Shown: positions 23,216-31,664, numbered from the stretch's first letter. The stretch is 40,663 nucleotides of DNA from Planctomycetota bacterium (GCA_021413735.1 JAIOPV010000115.1:1-40663); one strand, 5' to 3'. Notes: generated by a model from the sequence alone, not told the origin. Program-made: numbers and translations.

Positions 23216-24673
23216 ATGCACCCCGTTCACGAACACGCATTGCTGCAATCGCGGCGGCACTTCTTCGGCCGCACCGCCACCGGCATCGGCACAGCTGCGC
23301 TAGCAACGCTCCTCAATCGCGACATCAGCGCCGCAGCACCAAAAGTCATCGGTGGGCTGCCGTCGCTGCCGCACCATCCGGCGAAAGCCAAGCGGGTCAT
23401 CTACCTGTTCCAGAACGGTGCTCCAACGCACGTCGATCTCTTCGACTACAAGCCCGAACTCACGAAACGCAAAGGCGAACAGATCCCCGATTCCGTCGTG
23501 AAGGGGGCACGCTTCAGCACCATGACCGGCGGCCAAACCGTGCGGCCGTGTCTGCCGAACATCACCAACTTCGCACAGCACGGCAAGGGTGGCGCGTGGG
23601 TGTCGGACTTCCTGCCGCACACCGCGAGCATCGCTGACGATTGCTGCTTCGTGAAGTCGATGTTCACCACGCAGGTCAATCACGCACCCGCGATCTGCTT
23701 CATGCTGACGGGGTCCGAGATGCCGGGCCGTCCGAGCATGGGTGCATGGCTCACTTACGGTCTCGGCACCGAAACAGAGGAACTGCCGGGCTTCGTCGCC
23801 ATGACATCACGCGACAAGGAAGCGTCGTGCGGTCAGATCTTCTACGACTCCTACTGGGGCAGCGGCTTCCTCCCCACGAAATTCCAGGGCGTGAAGTTCC
23901 GTGGCAGCGGCGACCCCGTGCTGTATCTGTCCAACCCCGACGGGCAGAGTCGCGCGAGCCGTCGCACGGCGCTCGACGATCTGAACAAGCTGAACGAGCT
24001 GACGCTGAAGGAATTCGGCGACCCCGAAACCGCGACGCGGATGTCGCAATACGAGATGGCGTATCGGATGCAGATGAGCGTGCCCGAACTCACCGACTTC
24101 TCGAAAGAGCCGCAGAAGGTTCTCGATATGTACGGGCCGGACGTGAAGAAGCAGGGCTCGTTCGCCTTCAACTGCCTCATGGCTCGTCGGCTTGTGGAAC
24201 GCGGTTCACGCTATGTGCAACTGCTGCACGCGGGCTGGGATCAACACCGCAACCTGAACACGCAACTCAAGGTGCAGTGCCAGGACACCGACGGCCCAAG
24301 CGCCGCACTCGTGAAGGATCTGAAGCGGCTCGGGTTGCTCGAAGACACGCTCGTGATTTGGGGTGGCGAGTTTGGCCGCACGCCGTTCTTGCAGGGCGAC
24401 ATCAAGGACGTGAAGAGTTGGGGTCGTGACCACCATCCGTATGTGTTCACGGTGTGGATGGCGGGCGGCGGCGTGAAGGCCGGCACGAGCTACGGCGAGT
24501 CCGACGACTTTGGCTTCGCCCCCGCCAAGGACGCGGTTCACATCCACGATTTCCAGGCGACGATCTTGCATCTGCTGGGCATCGACCACACGAAGTTGAC
24601 GTTCCGCTTCCAGGGTCGCGACTATCGCCTGACTGACGTTCACGGCCATGTCGTGAAGGGCTTGCTCGCGTGA
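23216..24673 (+). CDS. DUF1501 Tat-exported protein
   Basis: A 485-residue DUF1501 (PF07394) protein related to the alkaline-phosphatase/sulfatase fold. ATG at 23216 is preceded by GGAG at a 7-base spacer. A twin-arginine-type signal is visible (QSRRHFFGRTATGIGTAAL), so it is probably exported folded. Family segments include AKRVIYLFQNGAPTHVDLFD, CFVKSMFTTQVNHAPA, the GWDQHRNLN His-containing segment, VIWGGEFGRTPF and GRDHHPYVFTVWMAGGG near the C-terminus. In planctomycetes DUF1501 genes nearly always pair with PSCyt1-DUF1549-DUF1553 genes, as here, with 100 bases between them. The pair is thought to act together in the periplasm; the substrate is unknown. The frame upstream to 23147 reads through the palindrome and is excluded. 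Confidence 0.9.
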   Translation: MHPVHEHALLQSRRHFFGRTATGIGTAALATLLNRDISAAAPKVIGGLPSLPHHPAKAKRVIYLFQNGAPTHVDLFDYKPELTKRKGEQIPDSVVKGARFSTMTGGQTVRPCLPNITNFAQHGKGGAWVSDFLPHTASIADDCCFVKSMFTTQVNHAPAICFMLTGSEMPGRPSMGAWLTYGLGTETEELPGFVAMTSRDKEASCGQIFYDSYWGSGFLPTKFQGVKFRGSGDPVLYLSNPDGQSRASRRTALDDLNKLNELTLKEFGDPETATRMSQYEMAYRMQMSVPELTDFSKEPQKVLDMYGPDVKKQGSFAFNCLMARRLVERGSRYVQLLHAGWDQHRNLNTQLKVQCQDTDGPSAALVKDLKRLGLLEDTLVIWGGEFGRTPFLQGDIKDVKSWGRDHHPYVFTVWMAGGGVKAGTSYGESDDFGFAPAKDAVHIHDFQATILHLLGIDHTKLTFRFQGRDYRLTDVHGHVVKGLLA

Positions 24674-24685
24674 GGCCCGACACCG

Positions 24686-24805
24686 ATGCCGGCCATTTAC
24701 GAAGCCAAGTGTTCTGCCTGTTGCTGTACAAATGAAGGCATCGAACGCTGTCGCCAAGAACAACTCCTCTCGACGGGGCTCATACCGAATCGGGTTGGAT
24801 GGTAG
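24686..24805 (+). CDS. Possible 39-residue Cys-rich peptide (zinc-ribbon remnant?)
   Basis: An ATG 12 bases after the DUF1501 stop opens a 39-codon frame starting MPAIYEAKCSACCC and continuing TNEGIERCRQEQL. The opening resembles zinc-ribbon proteins of the FmdB type (MPxYEYxCxxC), but there is no second CxxC and only a weak GAGG upstream. It could be a truncated gene or a chance frame. Confidence 0.25.
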   Translation: MPAIYEAKCSACCCTNEGIERCRQEQLLSTGLIPNRVGW

Positions 24806-24829
24806 AGGTGCGTTTGGTTTTCGCCCTCT

Positions 24830-24942
24830 CCCCCAAAAATCTGGGGGCGAGGTGGAACTGGTTGCATTTCTCTTTTGCTCACGCCACCCAATTGCCTGCA
24901 GGAAGATCGCAATCAGCCCACCTCGCCCCAGATTTTTGGGGG
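24830..24942. repeat. CCCCAAAAATCTGGGG palindrome
   Basis: Left arm 24830-24855 and right arm 24918-24942 are inverted copies differing by a single-base bulge (five versus four Gs), with a 62-base loop. It lies between the convergent DUF1501 and alpha/beta hydrolase genes. Confidence 0.8.
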
Positions 24943-25039
24943 TTCCCGACGAGATTTCGAGTCCCGGGTGAGCGACTGTGTTGCCGGACCGGGGTTAGTG
25001 GCTAACGATTCTCAACACTTTCCAGGCGTTACACCCAAG

Positions 25040-27097
25040 TCACTTCCCGTCGTCGGGTTGCAACTGCCACTGTTCGCCGAAGAATCCACCACGGACAACC
25101 TTCCCCGGATAACGCGAGTTCACAGGCGTTGTGATGTCGATCACCGCGTAGTCGGGCAGCTTCGACACCTGACGAGCGTTGTTCAGGTAGTCGTACTCGC
25201 GAAACGTGAAGCCGCTGTTCAGCACGACATATTTCTTCGGGTTCAGTGGATTCGGGTAGATCAGCACCGGAACGTGCGTGCCAGCTTCGTAAGTCTTGTC
25301 GCCGACGACCACGCCCTTGTCGGTCCACTTGATCGGCAGCTTATCGGCGATCTTCGCCAGCACCGCGTTGCTCGACGGATCACCCCACAGCACGAGATTG
25401 CTGTTCTTGATGTCGTCGTCGCTGATTTCGCTGTCCTTCTTCACGATGGCGTCACCGCGATACTGGTTCCTCCAGTGCTTGACCGCGTGAGCCATTTCCG
25501 CTGCAGCCCACTTGCCGACCGCTTCGTTCAGCGGCTTGCCCGACGGCGACACCATCACGAACGAGTCCATGAACGCATCGTCGATCGGCCCTTGCAGACC
25601 TGGGATTTTCGCAATCTTCGTTGGGTCCGGTTTGGCGAGGTCCGCCTCCCACTTTCCATCGACCTTGCGGAATCTCGCGGCGAAAGTCTCGTTCTCCTTT
25701 TTGAACGCTGGTAGGAGGATGGGGGTCCCGTCAATGTTGAAGGAAACCGTGTCGATGGGACCGGGGGAATAGAGCGTCATTGCGGTGATGTTTTCAGTCT
25801 TCACGGTGATGCTGGCCGCTTTGGTGCCGGGGGCGCTATGCGTTCCTTCGATCCTGGCACGCTCCCAGTGCTTCGCAAGTCCTTCGATCTTGACCCAAGC
25901 GCAGTCGTTGTAACGCAGCGTGAACGTCGTGAACCGAATCTTCTCGGGCATCGCCGGCTTGCCCTTCGCGACAATCGCGTCGATCTGCTTGTTGAGTTCT
26001 TCCTTCGCGGCCTTTTCGTAGCTGTGACCGGTCTTCGGCCCGATCAGGTGGTTCAGTTCGAGCCCTTCCTTCTTCATCTCGCGAGCCATCACGTCGGCGG
26101 CTTGCTTCTGCTTGTCGTCGGCACCGCTGTAGGCCACCGTCGGCACATCGAAGATGTTCGCGGCCACGTCGCTGGCGTTGTACATGTGCCAGAGCTTTTT
26201 CTCGTACCACGGCGGATCGACCTTCTCGTTCTGGAACACGTTCAGGAACTCGGGCGTTTCGCTGAAGCCAGCGCCGGGTGCGTTCGCGGCCCACATTGTG
26301 GGGAAGTGTGCGCCGAACTGCCAGCACGCAGCGCCGCCCATGCTGAAGCCGCGAGCCACGAGACGGCTCTCGTCAATGCGATAGTGCTTCTTCGCGTGTT
26401 CGAGGCACTCGAACGTATCAACTTCGCCGGCGAACTTGTTGGCGTTGCAGTACCGGCCATACGGATGCAGCACGAGAGCGCCCGGTGCCGGAATGATGCC
26501 GCCACCAGCACCCGGCGACCCAGCCATGAAGTTGGCTTCGCTCAGCGTTTCACCGCGACCGTGCCACCAGAAATCGAGCCGATGCGGGGTCTTTGCTGCG
26601 AAGTCGTACTCCTTCGGGATGACGAGCCAGTACGGTTGCACGCTGCCGTCGATCTTCGAGCGATACCCACGAAGCACGCCGCCGGTTTGCGTCGTCCAGG
26701 GCGTCTTGCCGTCTTTCAAAGCCTTTGCACGTTCGAGCCCGGCAGCCAGCACTTTCTTCACGTTGCCAGCTTGCGGTGGCAGCGTCTTGGCATCTTTCGC
26801 GGGCTTCGGGTCGTACACCTCGTCGTAATCGAGGGCGTACCGCACAGCCTTCTCGTAGATTTGCACGTCGGGCAGCAGTTCGTGCTTGCCAGCGTCCTTG
26901 ATGAGCCCTTGAAGCTCGGCGAGCCCCTTCCGGAGTTCTTCTTTTGTGGCGTCGGAGAGTTCGCTGCCCTTCGGTGGGATGGGCGCGACTTTATCCGGGA
27001 AATTGTCAGCGGGGCCGTCGGCGCGAGTGCTGGGCAGACTCGCCAGCCCGGCCAACGCGACAACGAAAAGGGGAATGGAGAGGCAGCGCGCGAACAT
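25040..27097 (-). CDS. Secreted alpha/beta hydrolase (prolyl-oligopeptidase/esterase-like)
   Basis: A 685-residue exported hydrolase. Signal peptide MFARCLSIPLFVVALAGLAS (1-20, cleavage probably after TRA) is followed by a helical region and then a catalytic domain. Visible are YWLVIPKEYD, a WWHGRGE oxyanion-type strand (178-184), the nucleophile elbow GFSMGG (Ser252), a late YSGADDKQKQAADVMA segment with candidate Asp, and GHSY with the candidate His. The C-terminal third is a beta-rich domain ending in YPGKVVRGGFFGEQWQLQ. The start is ATG at 27097, with AGAGGA six bases before; the alternative at 27118 lacks a site. The natural substrate (ester or peptide) cannot be told. Similar large two-domain hydrolases are common in planctomycetes. 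It is divergent from efp. Confidence 0.8.
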   Translation of the reverse strand: MFARCLSIPLFVVALAGLASLPSTRADGPADNFPDKVAPIPPKGSELSDATKEELRKGLAELQGLIKDAGKHELLPDVQIYEKAVRYALDYDEVYDPKPAKDAKTLPPQAGNVKKVLAAGLERAKALKDGKTPWTTQTGGVLRGYRSKIDGSVQPYWLVIPKEYDFAAKTPHRLDFWWHGRGETLSEANFMAGSPGAGGGIIPAPGALVLHPYGRYCNANKFAGEVDTFECLEHAKKHYRIDESRLVARGFSMGGAACWQFGAHFPTMWAANAPGAGFSETPEFLNVFQNEKVDPPWYEKKLWHMYNASDVAANIFDVPTVAYSGADDKQKQAADVMAREMKKEGLELNHLIGPKTGHSYEKAAKEELNKQIDAIVAKGKPAMPEKIRFTTFTLRYNDCAWVKIEGLAKHWERARIEGTHSAPGTKAASITVKTENITAMTLYSPGPIDTVSFNIDGTPILLPAFKKENETFAARFRKVDGKWEADLAKPDPTKIAKIPGLQGPIDDAFMDSFVMVSPSGKPLNEAVGKWAAAEMAHAVKHWRNQYRGDAIVKKDSEISDDDIKNSNLVLWGDPSSNAVLAKIADKLPIKWTDKGVVVGDKTYEAGTHVPVLIYPNPLNPKKYVVLNSGFTFREYDYLNNARQVSKLPDYAVIDITTPVNSRYPGKVVRGGFFGEQWQLQPDDGK

Positions 27098-27103
27098 CGG
27101 TGT

Positions 27104-27109
27104 TCCTCT
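27104..27109 (-). promoter_or_regulatory. Shine-Dalgarno deciding the hydrolase start
   Basis: AGAGGA on the minus strand, six bases before the ATG at 27097. Confidence 0.55.
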
Positions 27110-27165
27110 GTGGGTCAATGGTCAATGGAAGTGTAAGCGGACAAACGTTACTTGGCGACCAGAAT

Positions 27166-27210
27166 GCAACGCCGCAAGCGGCGAACACTTGTTGCCGCTT
27201 GCGGCGTTGC
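27166..27210. repeat. GCAACGCCGCAAGCGGC inverted pair
   Basis: Perfect 17-base arms 27166-27182 and 27194-27210 with an 11-base loop; each arm also has its own GCCGCnnGCGGC core. It sits in the divergent region between the hydrolase and efp. Confidence 0.8.
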
Positions 27211-27344
27211 AATCGAATCCCTTCTCTGTTTGTCCGTGATCTGATAAACACATAGGTAACTCAATCACTGTGCGGGTCATCGAATTGCGGTGCCCGCCAA
27301 TTCGGTAAATGAGAACGCGGCCGGCCGCGTTCTGATTTAGGAAC

Positions 27345-27350
27345 AGGAGG
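27345..27350 (+). promoter_or_regulatory. Shine-Dalgarno for efp GTG start
   Basis: A full AGGAGG six bases before the GTG at 27357. It favours the GTG over the ATG five codons further in. Confidence 0.65.
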
Positions 27351-27356
27351 CGGCCA

Positions 27357-27935
27357 GTGGCGTCAACCAAGATGATCGACATCCGGCGGGGGATGGTTCT
27401 CAACATGAACGGGGCACTCTGGTACTGCCTCGACCGCGACCTCAACACGCCCGGAAACTGGCGTGCGATCCTTTATTTGAAGCTCAAGAACCTCACCACC
27501 GGCAGCATCACCCAAGAGCGTGTCCACCCGGACGACAAGGTCGATGTCGTCTATCTCGACACGAAAGACTTCAACTACTCGTACAAGGACGGCGACGACT
27601 TCATTTTCGTCGACGCCGAGACGTTCGAGCCGGTCACGCTCAGCGCCGAGATGGTCGGCGACATGATGCAGTACCTCCGCGAGAACGACACCTGCAAGAT
27701 CACGTTCTACGATGGCAAGGCACTGTCGATGGAGTTGCCGCAAACGGTCACGCTGAAGGTGATCGAGACGGAACCTGGCATCAAGGGCGCGACCGCTGCT
27801 GCTCAGACGAAGGCCGCAACGCTGGAAACGGGCCTCGTGATTCAGGTGCCGTCGTTCATCGCGGTCGGCGAACTGATTGTGATTCAGACGGAAGACGGGA
27901 AGTATCTGAAACGAGCGGCGAAGGAAGGGAAGTAG
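27357..27935 (+). CDS. efp: Elongation factor P with Asn at the tip position
   Basis: EF-P rescues ribosomes stalled at polyproline by entering the E site and contacting the P-site tRNA. The 192-residue product has the three expected domains: an N-terminal KOW-like domain (about 1-68), the central OB domain (with TFEPVTLSAEMVGDMMQYLR), and the C-terminal OB domain with TETGLVIQVP-type sequence (here LETGLVIQVPSFIAVGELIV). The tip loop reads TPGNWRAI; ungapped alignment to E. coli PGKGQAF puts Asn34 where the modified Lys normally is. GTG start with AGGAGG. gpx begins four bases after the stop, so the two form an operon. Confidence 0.93.
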   Translation: MASTKMIDIRRGMVLNMNGALWYCLDRDLNTPGNWRAILYLKLKNLTTGSITQERVHPDDKVDVVYLDTKDFNYSYKDGDDFIFVDAETFEPVTLSAEMVGDMMQYLRENDTCKITFYDGKALSMELPQTVTLKVIETEPGIKGATAAAQTKAATLETGLVIQVPSFIAVGELIVIQTEDGKYLKRAAKEGK

Positions 27936-27939
27936 TTCC

Positions 27940-28425
27940 GTGAAGCTCTACGACTTCCCGGTGACAGCGATTGACGGTACTCCGCAGACGCTCAACTCAC
28001 ATCGCGGCAAAGTGCTGCTGATCGTGAATGTGGCGCGCAAGTGCGGCTTCACGTCGCAGTACGCCGGGCTGGAGGCGCTTTACCGGGAGTACAAGGATCG
28101 CGGCTTCGTGGTGCTCGGGTTCCCGTGCAATCAGTTCATGCATCAGGAGCCAGGCAACGAAGCCGAGATCAAGCAGTTCTGCTCGCTGAAATACGACGTG
28201 ACGTTCCCGATGTACGCGAAGATTGACGTGAACGGTCGCGGCGCTCACATCCTCTATCAGTATCTCAAGGCCGAGAAACGCGGCTTCCTGTGGACGAAGG
28301 CAATCAAGTGGAACTTCACGAAGTTCCTGGTTGACCGCACGGGGAACGTCGTGGCTCGCTTCAGCGCGTTCACGAAGCCCACGAAACTGAAGCGACGCAT
28401 CGAGGGTCTGTTAGGATCGCCGTGA
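27940..28425 (+). CDS. Glutathione-peroxidase-family thiol peroxidase
   Basis: A 161-residue cytoplasmic peroxidase of the GPx family. It has catalytic Cys35 in NVARKCGFTSQY, Gln65 in GFPCNQF and Trp124/Asn125 in KWNFTKFLVD, i.e. the complete catalytic tetrad with Cys instead of selenocysteine. Bacterial enzymes of this kind usually take electrons from thioredoxin; a possible resolving Cys is Cys81 in QFCSLKYDV. The start is GTG at 27940, four bases after efp, with AGGGA upstream, so it is co-transcribed and probably co-translated with efp. The last codons overlap the left arm of a palindrome. Confidence 0.9.
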   Translation: MKLYDFPVTAIDGTPQTLNSHRGKVLLIVNVARKCGFTSQYAGLEALYREYKDRGFVVLGFPCNQFMHQEPGNEAEIKQFCSLKYDVTFPMYAKIDVNGRGAHILYQYLKAEKRGFLWTKAIKWNFTKFLVDRTGNVVARFSAFTKPTKLKRRIEGLLGSP

Positions 28426-28518
28426 GCGTCGTGCCGTCAGGCCGACGGTGTGCTGCGAAACGCCGTCAGGCTCTGGTATTTGCCAGCGTACCGTCGGCCT
28501 GACGGCTCGACGCTCACG
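28421..28518. repeat. GTGAGCGTCG palindrome, copy 2
   Basis: Arms 28421-28449 and 28490-28518 match inverted at 28 of 29 positions with a 40-base loop. It overlaps the gpx stop codon (28423-28425) and ends six bases before the glmS stop, so it fills the convergent intergenic gap and could terminate both messages. Confidence 0.88.
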
Positions 28519-28524
28519 GGTTTC

Positions 28525-30357
28525 TCACTCCACGGTGACGCTCTTCGCCAGGTTTCGCGGCTTATCCACGTCGCAGCCACGCAGCACTGCGATCTCGTAA
28601 GCCAGCAATTGCAACGGAATCGCCGACACGATCGGCTGCAAATACTCGGGCACGTCGGGCACCGGAATCACGTCATCCGCCACTGCTGCAACTTCGCGAT
28701 CCCCAGGGCTGCACACGGCGATCACCGGTCCGCGACGAGCCTTGATCTCCTGCATGTTCGACATCACCTTGTCGAAGACGTTGCCTCGCGGCACCAGGAA
28801 CACGCTCGGCGTATGTTCGTCAACCAGAGCGATTGGCCCGTGCTTCATCTCGGCTGCCGCGTACCCTTCCGCGTGAATGTAGCTGATCTCCTTCAGCTTC
28901 AACGCACCTTCGAGAGCAGCGGGGTAGAGGAACTGCCGGCCCAGATACAGCACGTTGTTCGCCTCGGCGTACTTCTCGGCGATTCGCTTCACATGATCGT
29001 GACACGTCAACGCTTGCCGAATCGCATCGGGAAGCGCTCGCAGTTCATCAATGATGCGTTGCCCCTGGATGCTCGACAGGTGCCGCGTGCGACCGATGTA
29101 CAGCGCCAGCATCGCCAGCACCGTGACCTGCGACGTGAACGCCTTCGTACTCGCAACGCCAATCTCGGGGCCAGCGTGAAGGTACACGCCCCCACAGGCT
29201 TCGCGGGCAATGCTGCTGCCGACGACATTGCAAATCGCGAGCGTCGTGTGACCCATTCGCTTCGATTCACGCAACGCGGCAAGCGTATCGGCAGTCTCAC
29301 CCGACTGCGTGATTGCCAGCACGACCGTGTTGCGGTCGATCGGTGGGTTGCGGTAGCGGAACTCGCTGGCGAACTCCACCTCGACAGGCAGGCGGGCCAG
29401 TTCCTCGAACAGATATTCACCGACGAGGCCAGCGTGGTAGCTTGTGCCGCAACCGGTGATGATGATGCGGTCAATCTGCCGGAGTTGTTGTGCTGTGAGG
29501 TTCAACCCGCCGAAGTGAGCGGTTGCGTCGCCGTCCGCGAGTCGGCCCCGCATCGCGTTCGCGACCGTATCGGGTTGCTCGTAGATTTCCTTCAGCATGA
29601 AGTGCGGGTAGTCGCCGATCTCTGCGTCGCCGTCGCCGAGGTACTGGCCGATGTCGTGAACCGAGGCCGACACCGGCGACATATCCTGATCGCGGATGTC
29701 CCACTCTTCGCCCGAGAGCGTGCAGAGCTGGCGATCGTTGAGGTACACCACCTTATCGGCATAGCCTGCGAGTGCGTTCGCATCGGAAGCCAGGAATGTA
29801 CCGTCCGCCCCAACGCCGATCACCAGCGGACTGCCGAGCCGAGCGCCGACGATCACGCCGGGTTCCTGCTTCGACATCACCGCGATGCCGTACGTGCCCT
29901 TCACGAACGTCAGCGCTTGCCGAACGGCTCCCGCGAGATCGCCGTGGTAGTAGCGGCCGATGAGGTGTGCGAGAACTTCCGTGTCGGTGTCGGAACGGAA
30001 CTTCACGCCTTGCGATTGCAGTTGCTGCTTCAACGGCGAAAAGTTCTCGATCACGCCGTTGTGAACGACCGCGATGTTTCCGGTGCTGTCCATGTGCGGG
30101 TGGGCGTTGCGGTCGGTCGCGCCGCCGTGCGTGGCCCATCGCGTGTGGCTGATGCCGTAGCAACCCGGGGCGGGGTGCATCGCAACGAGTTTGCCGAGTT
30201 CCGCCAGCTTCCCAGACTTCTTGCGAAGGTGGAGTTCGTTACCAGTGCCGGTAATCATGCCGGCACTGTCGTAGCCGCGATATTCGAGCCGACGCAAGCC
30301 GGCCATCAGAACGGGTGACGCCTCGCGCCGCCCCGTGAATCCCACGATTCCGCACAT
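28525..30357 (-). CDS. glmS: Glutamine-fructose-6-phosphate aminotransferase (isomerising)
   Basis: GlmS makes glucosamine-6-phosphate from fructose-6-phosphate and glutamine, the first step to UDP-GlcNAc. The 610 residues match the usual length. The N-terminal glutaminase domain starts MCGIVGF with nucleophile Cys2, and shows YRGYDSAGM, HTRWATHG and HNGVIEN. Two SIS isomerase domains follow (GCGTSYHAGLVG, ITQSGETADTLAAL, GPEIGVASTKAFTSQ), ending in the conserved PRNLAKSVTVE. ATG at 30357 is preceded by AGGAGG with a 7-base spacer. No glmS ribozyme fits in the short upstream gap (about 75 bases to the next stop). It is convergent with gpx. Confidence 0.97.
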   Translation of the reverse strand: MCGIVGFTGRREASPVLMAGLRRLEYRGYDSAGMITGTGNELHLRKKSGKLAELGKLVAMHPAPGCYGISHTRWATHGGATDRNAHPHMDSTGNIAVVHNGVIENFSPLKQQLQSQGVKFRSDTDTEVLAHLIGRYYHGDLAGAVRQALTFVKGTYGIAVMSKQEPGVIVGARLGSPLVIGVGADGTFLASDANALAGYADKVVYLNDRQLCTLSGEEWDIRDQDMSPVSASVHDIGQYLGDGDAEIGDYPHFMLKEIYEQPDTVANAMRGRLADGDATAHFGGLNLTAQQLRQIDRIIITGCGTSYHAGLVGEYLFEELARLPVEVEFASEFRYRNPPIDRNTVVLAITQSGETADTLAALRESKRMGHTTLAICNVVGSSIAREACGGVYLHAGPEIGVASTKAFTSQVTVLAMLALYIGRTRHLSSIQGQRIIDELRALPDAIRQALTCHDHVKRIAEKYAEANNVLYLGRQFLYPAALEGALKLKEISYIHAEGYAAAEMKHGPIALVDEHTPSVFLVPRGNVFDKVMSNMQEIKARRGPVIAVCSPGDREVAAVADDVIPVPDVPEYLQPIVSAIPLQLLAYEIAVLRGCDVDKPRNLAKSVTVE

Positions 30358-30432
30358 TTCAGATCCTCCTGCCTTGAAGTGGGCGGGAGTGTAACGCTTT
30401 CCGTGCGAAATGTGGAAGACGAGTTCGCGAAG

Positions 30433-31509
30433 TCAGTCCCGCACGATTTTCAGCACGCGGCCGTTGCTCGCGTCGGAAATGTAAATGTCGCCGGTCTTCG
30501 GGTGAACGATCACACCGTGCGGTTGGTTGAACTCAGCCTTCAACGGATCGCCATCGACACCTGCGGTGCCCTTCTTTCCGGTGCCAGCCACCGCCGTCAG
30601 GGTGCCTTCCTTGGGGTTGAAGCGCACGATGCGATGGTTCTCCGTGTCGGCGATCAGCACGGTGCCATCGCGGTCGATACTGAGATGCTTCGGGCCGTTC
30701 ATCGCGGCTTCGAGTGCTTTTCCGGTGCTCATGCCCGCCTTGCCGGTGCCCGCGACCGTGCGAATTTGTCCCTTCGCATCGACCACTCGCAAAGCGTGAC
30801 CGCCGCGTTCGAGAATCCACAGGTTGCCGTCCTTATCGACGGCATGCGCTCGCGGATCGACGAGCGGTTGTTTCGTGGCATCCTCACCGTCCTTGGGCAC
30901 GCCCTTCTGGCCGTTGCCGGCCACGGTGGTCACGATGTTAGTCTTCATGTCCACCTTGCGGATGCGGCGATTGTCCAGATCGGTGATGAACAGGTTCTTC
31001 TTTTCGGGATCGAAGCTGACGCAGAAGACGCCGCCGAACTTCGCTTTCTCGGCTGGGCCACCGTCGCCCGCGAACCCCTTCTCGCCTGTGCCTGCAAATG
31101 GCGTCACGGGTGCGCCGGTCTTGCCAAGATCGACCTTACGCACGCGATTGTTCCAGGTATCCGCAAGGTAAACGTCGTTGCCGTCGCCGATGGTCAGCGA
31201 GTGCATCCCGTTGAACGTTGCTTTTGAGCCTTCGCCGCCGTCGCCATCGTTGCCCTTCACGCCTTCTTTCCCCGCAATCGTAATGAGGCTACCTGTGTAC
31301 GGGATCATCCGAACACGCTCCCCCTTTGCCATCTCGACAATGAGCGTGGTGCCTTTCCAGAACTCAACGCCGAACGGCTGAATCAGCTTCGCTTTCGTGG
31401 CTTCGGTGCCGTCGGCTCCGTCACCGCCGCCTGCGACGAGTACGAGTTTGTCCGCACGGGCCACGGTGGGCAGTACAAGGAGCAACGCGAGAATAGCGAG
31501 TACACGCAT
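30433..31509 (-). CDS. Exported NHL-repeat beta-propeller protein
   Basis: A 358-residue protein with a clear signal peptide (MRVLAILALLLVLPTVARA) followed by repeated NHL-type blades: IGDGNDVYLADTWNNRVRKV, NLFITDLDNRRIRKVDM, GTVLIADTENHRIVRFNPKE and GDIYISDASNGRVLKIV, separated by AGTGxxG loops. It should fold as a beta-propeller in the periplasm or outside the cell and probably binds a protein or carbohydrate; the partner is unknown. The start is ATG at 31509 with AGAGGA seven bases upstream. The longer frame to 31554 precedes the signal peptide and is rejected. It lies upstream of glmS on the same strand, 75 bases away. Confidence 0.85.
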   Translation of the reverse strand: MRVLAILALLLVLPTVARADKLVLVAGGGDGADGTEATKAKLIQPFGVEFWKGTTLIVEMAKGERVRMIPYTGSLITIAGKEGVKGNDGDGGEGSKATFNGMHSLTIGDGNDVYLADTWNNRVRKVDLGKTGAPVTPFAGTGEKGFAGDGGPAEKAKFGGVFCVSFDPEKKNLFITDLDNRRIRKVDMKTNIVTTVAGNGQKGVPKDGEDATKQPLVDPRAHAVDKDGNLWILERGGHALRVVDAKGQIRTVAGTGKAGMSTGKALEAAMNGPKHLSIDRDGTVLIADTENHRIVRFNPKEGTLTAVAGTGKKGTAGVDGDPLKAEFNQPHGVIVHPKTGDIYISDASNGRVLKIVRD

Positions 31510-31641
31510 GGTGGGTTCCTCTTTGAATGAGAAGGCGACCTGCCGAGTTCTCATTCACCCGATAGGAGTGGTGGAGTGTAGACGGTTGTGGGCAAGACTA
31601 CCAACTCGTTGGCGGTATGTTTAGGATCGGTGTTCTCGTTT

Positions 31642-31656
31642 TCGCCGCAAGCGGCA
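31642..31656. repeat. Dispersed TCGCCGCAAGCGGCA motif
   Basis: A shorter copy of the GCCGCAAGCGGC repeat, located in the divergent region between the NHL protein and the antiporter, 9 bases before the antiporter ribosome binding site. Confidence 0.4.
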
Positions 31657-31664
31657 AAACTGGT

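Noticed and set aside
25838-27136. 432-codon plus-strand frame over the alpha/beta hydrolase
   Set aside because: Shadow of a gene with signal peptide and GxSxG motif on the minus strand.
28450-30318. 622-codon open frame on the plus strand over glmS
   Set aside because: glmS on the minus strand is unambiguous; the opposite frame starts inside a palindrome and has a random-like composition.
30358-30432. glmS ribozyme upstream of glmS
   Set aside because: The gap to the next gene is only about 75 bases and shows no ribozyme core; it holds a simple RBS.
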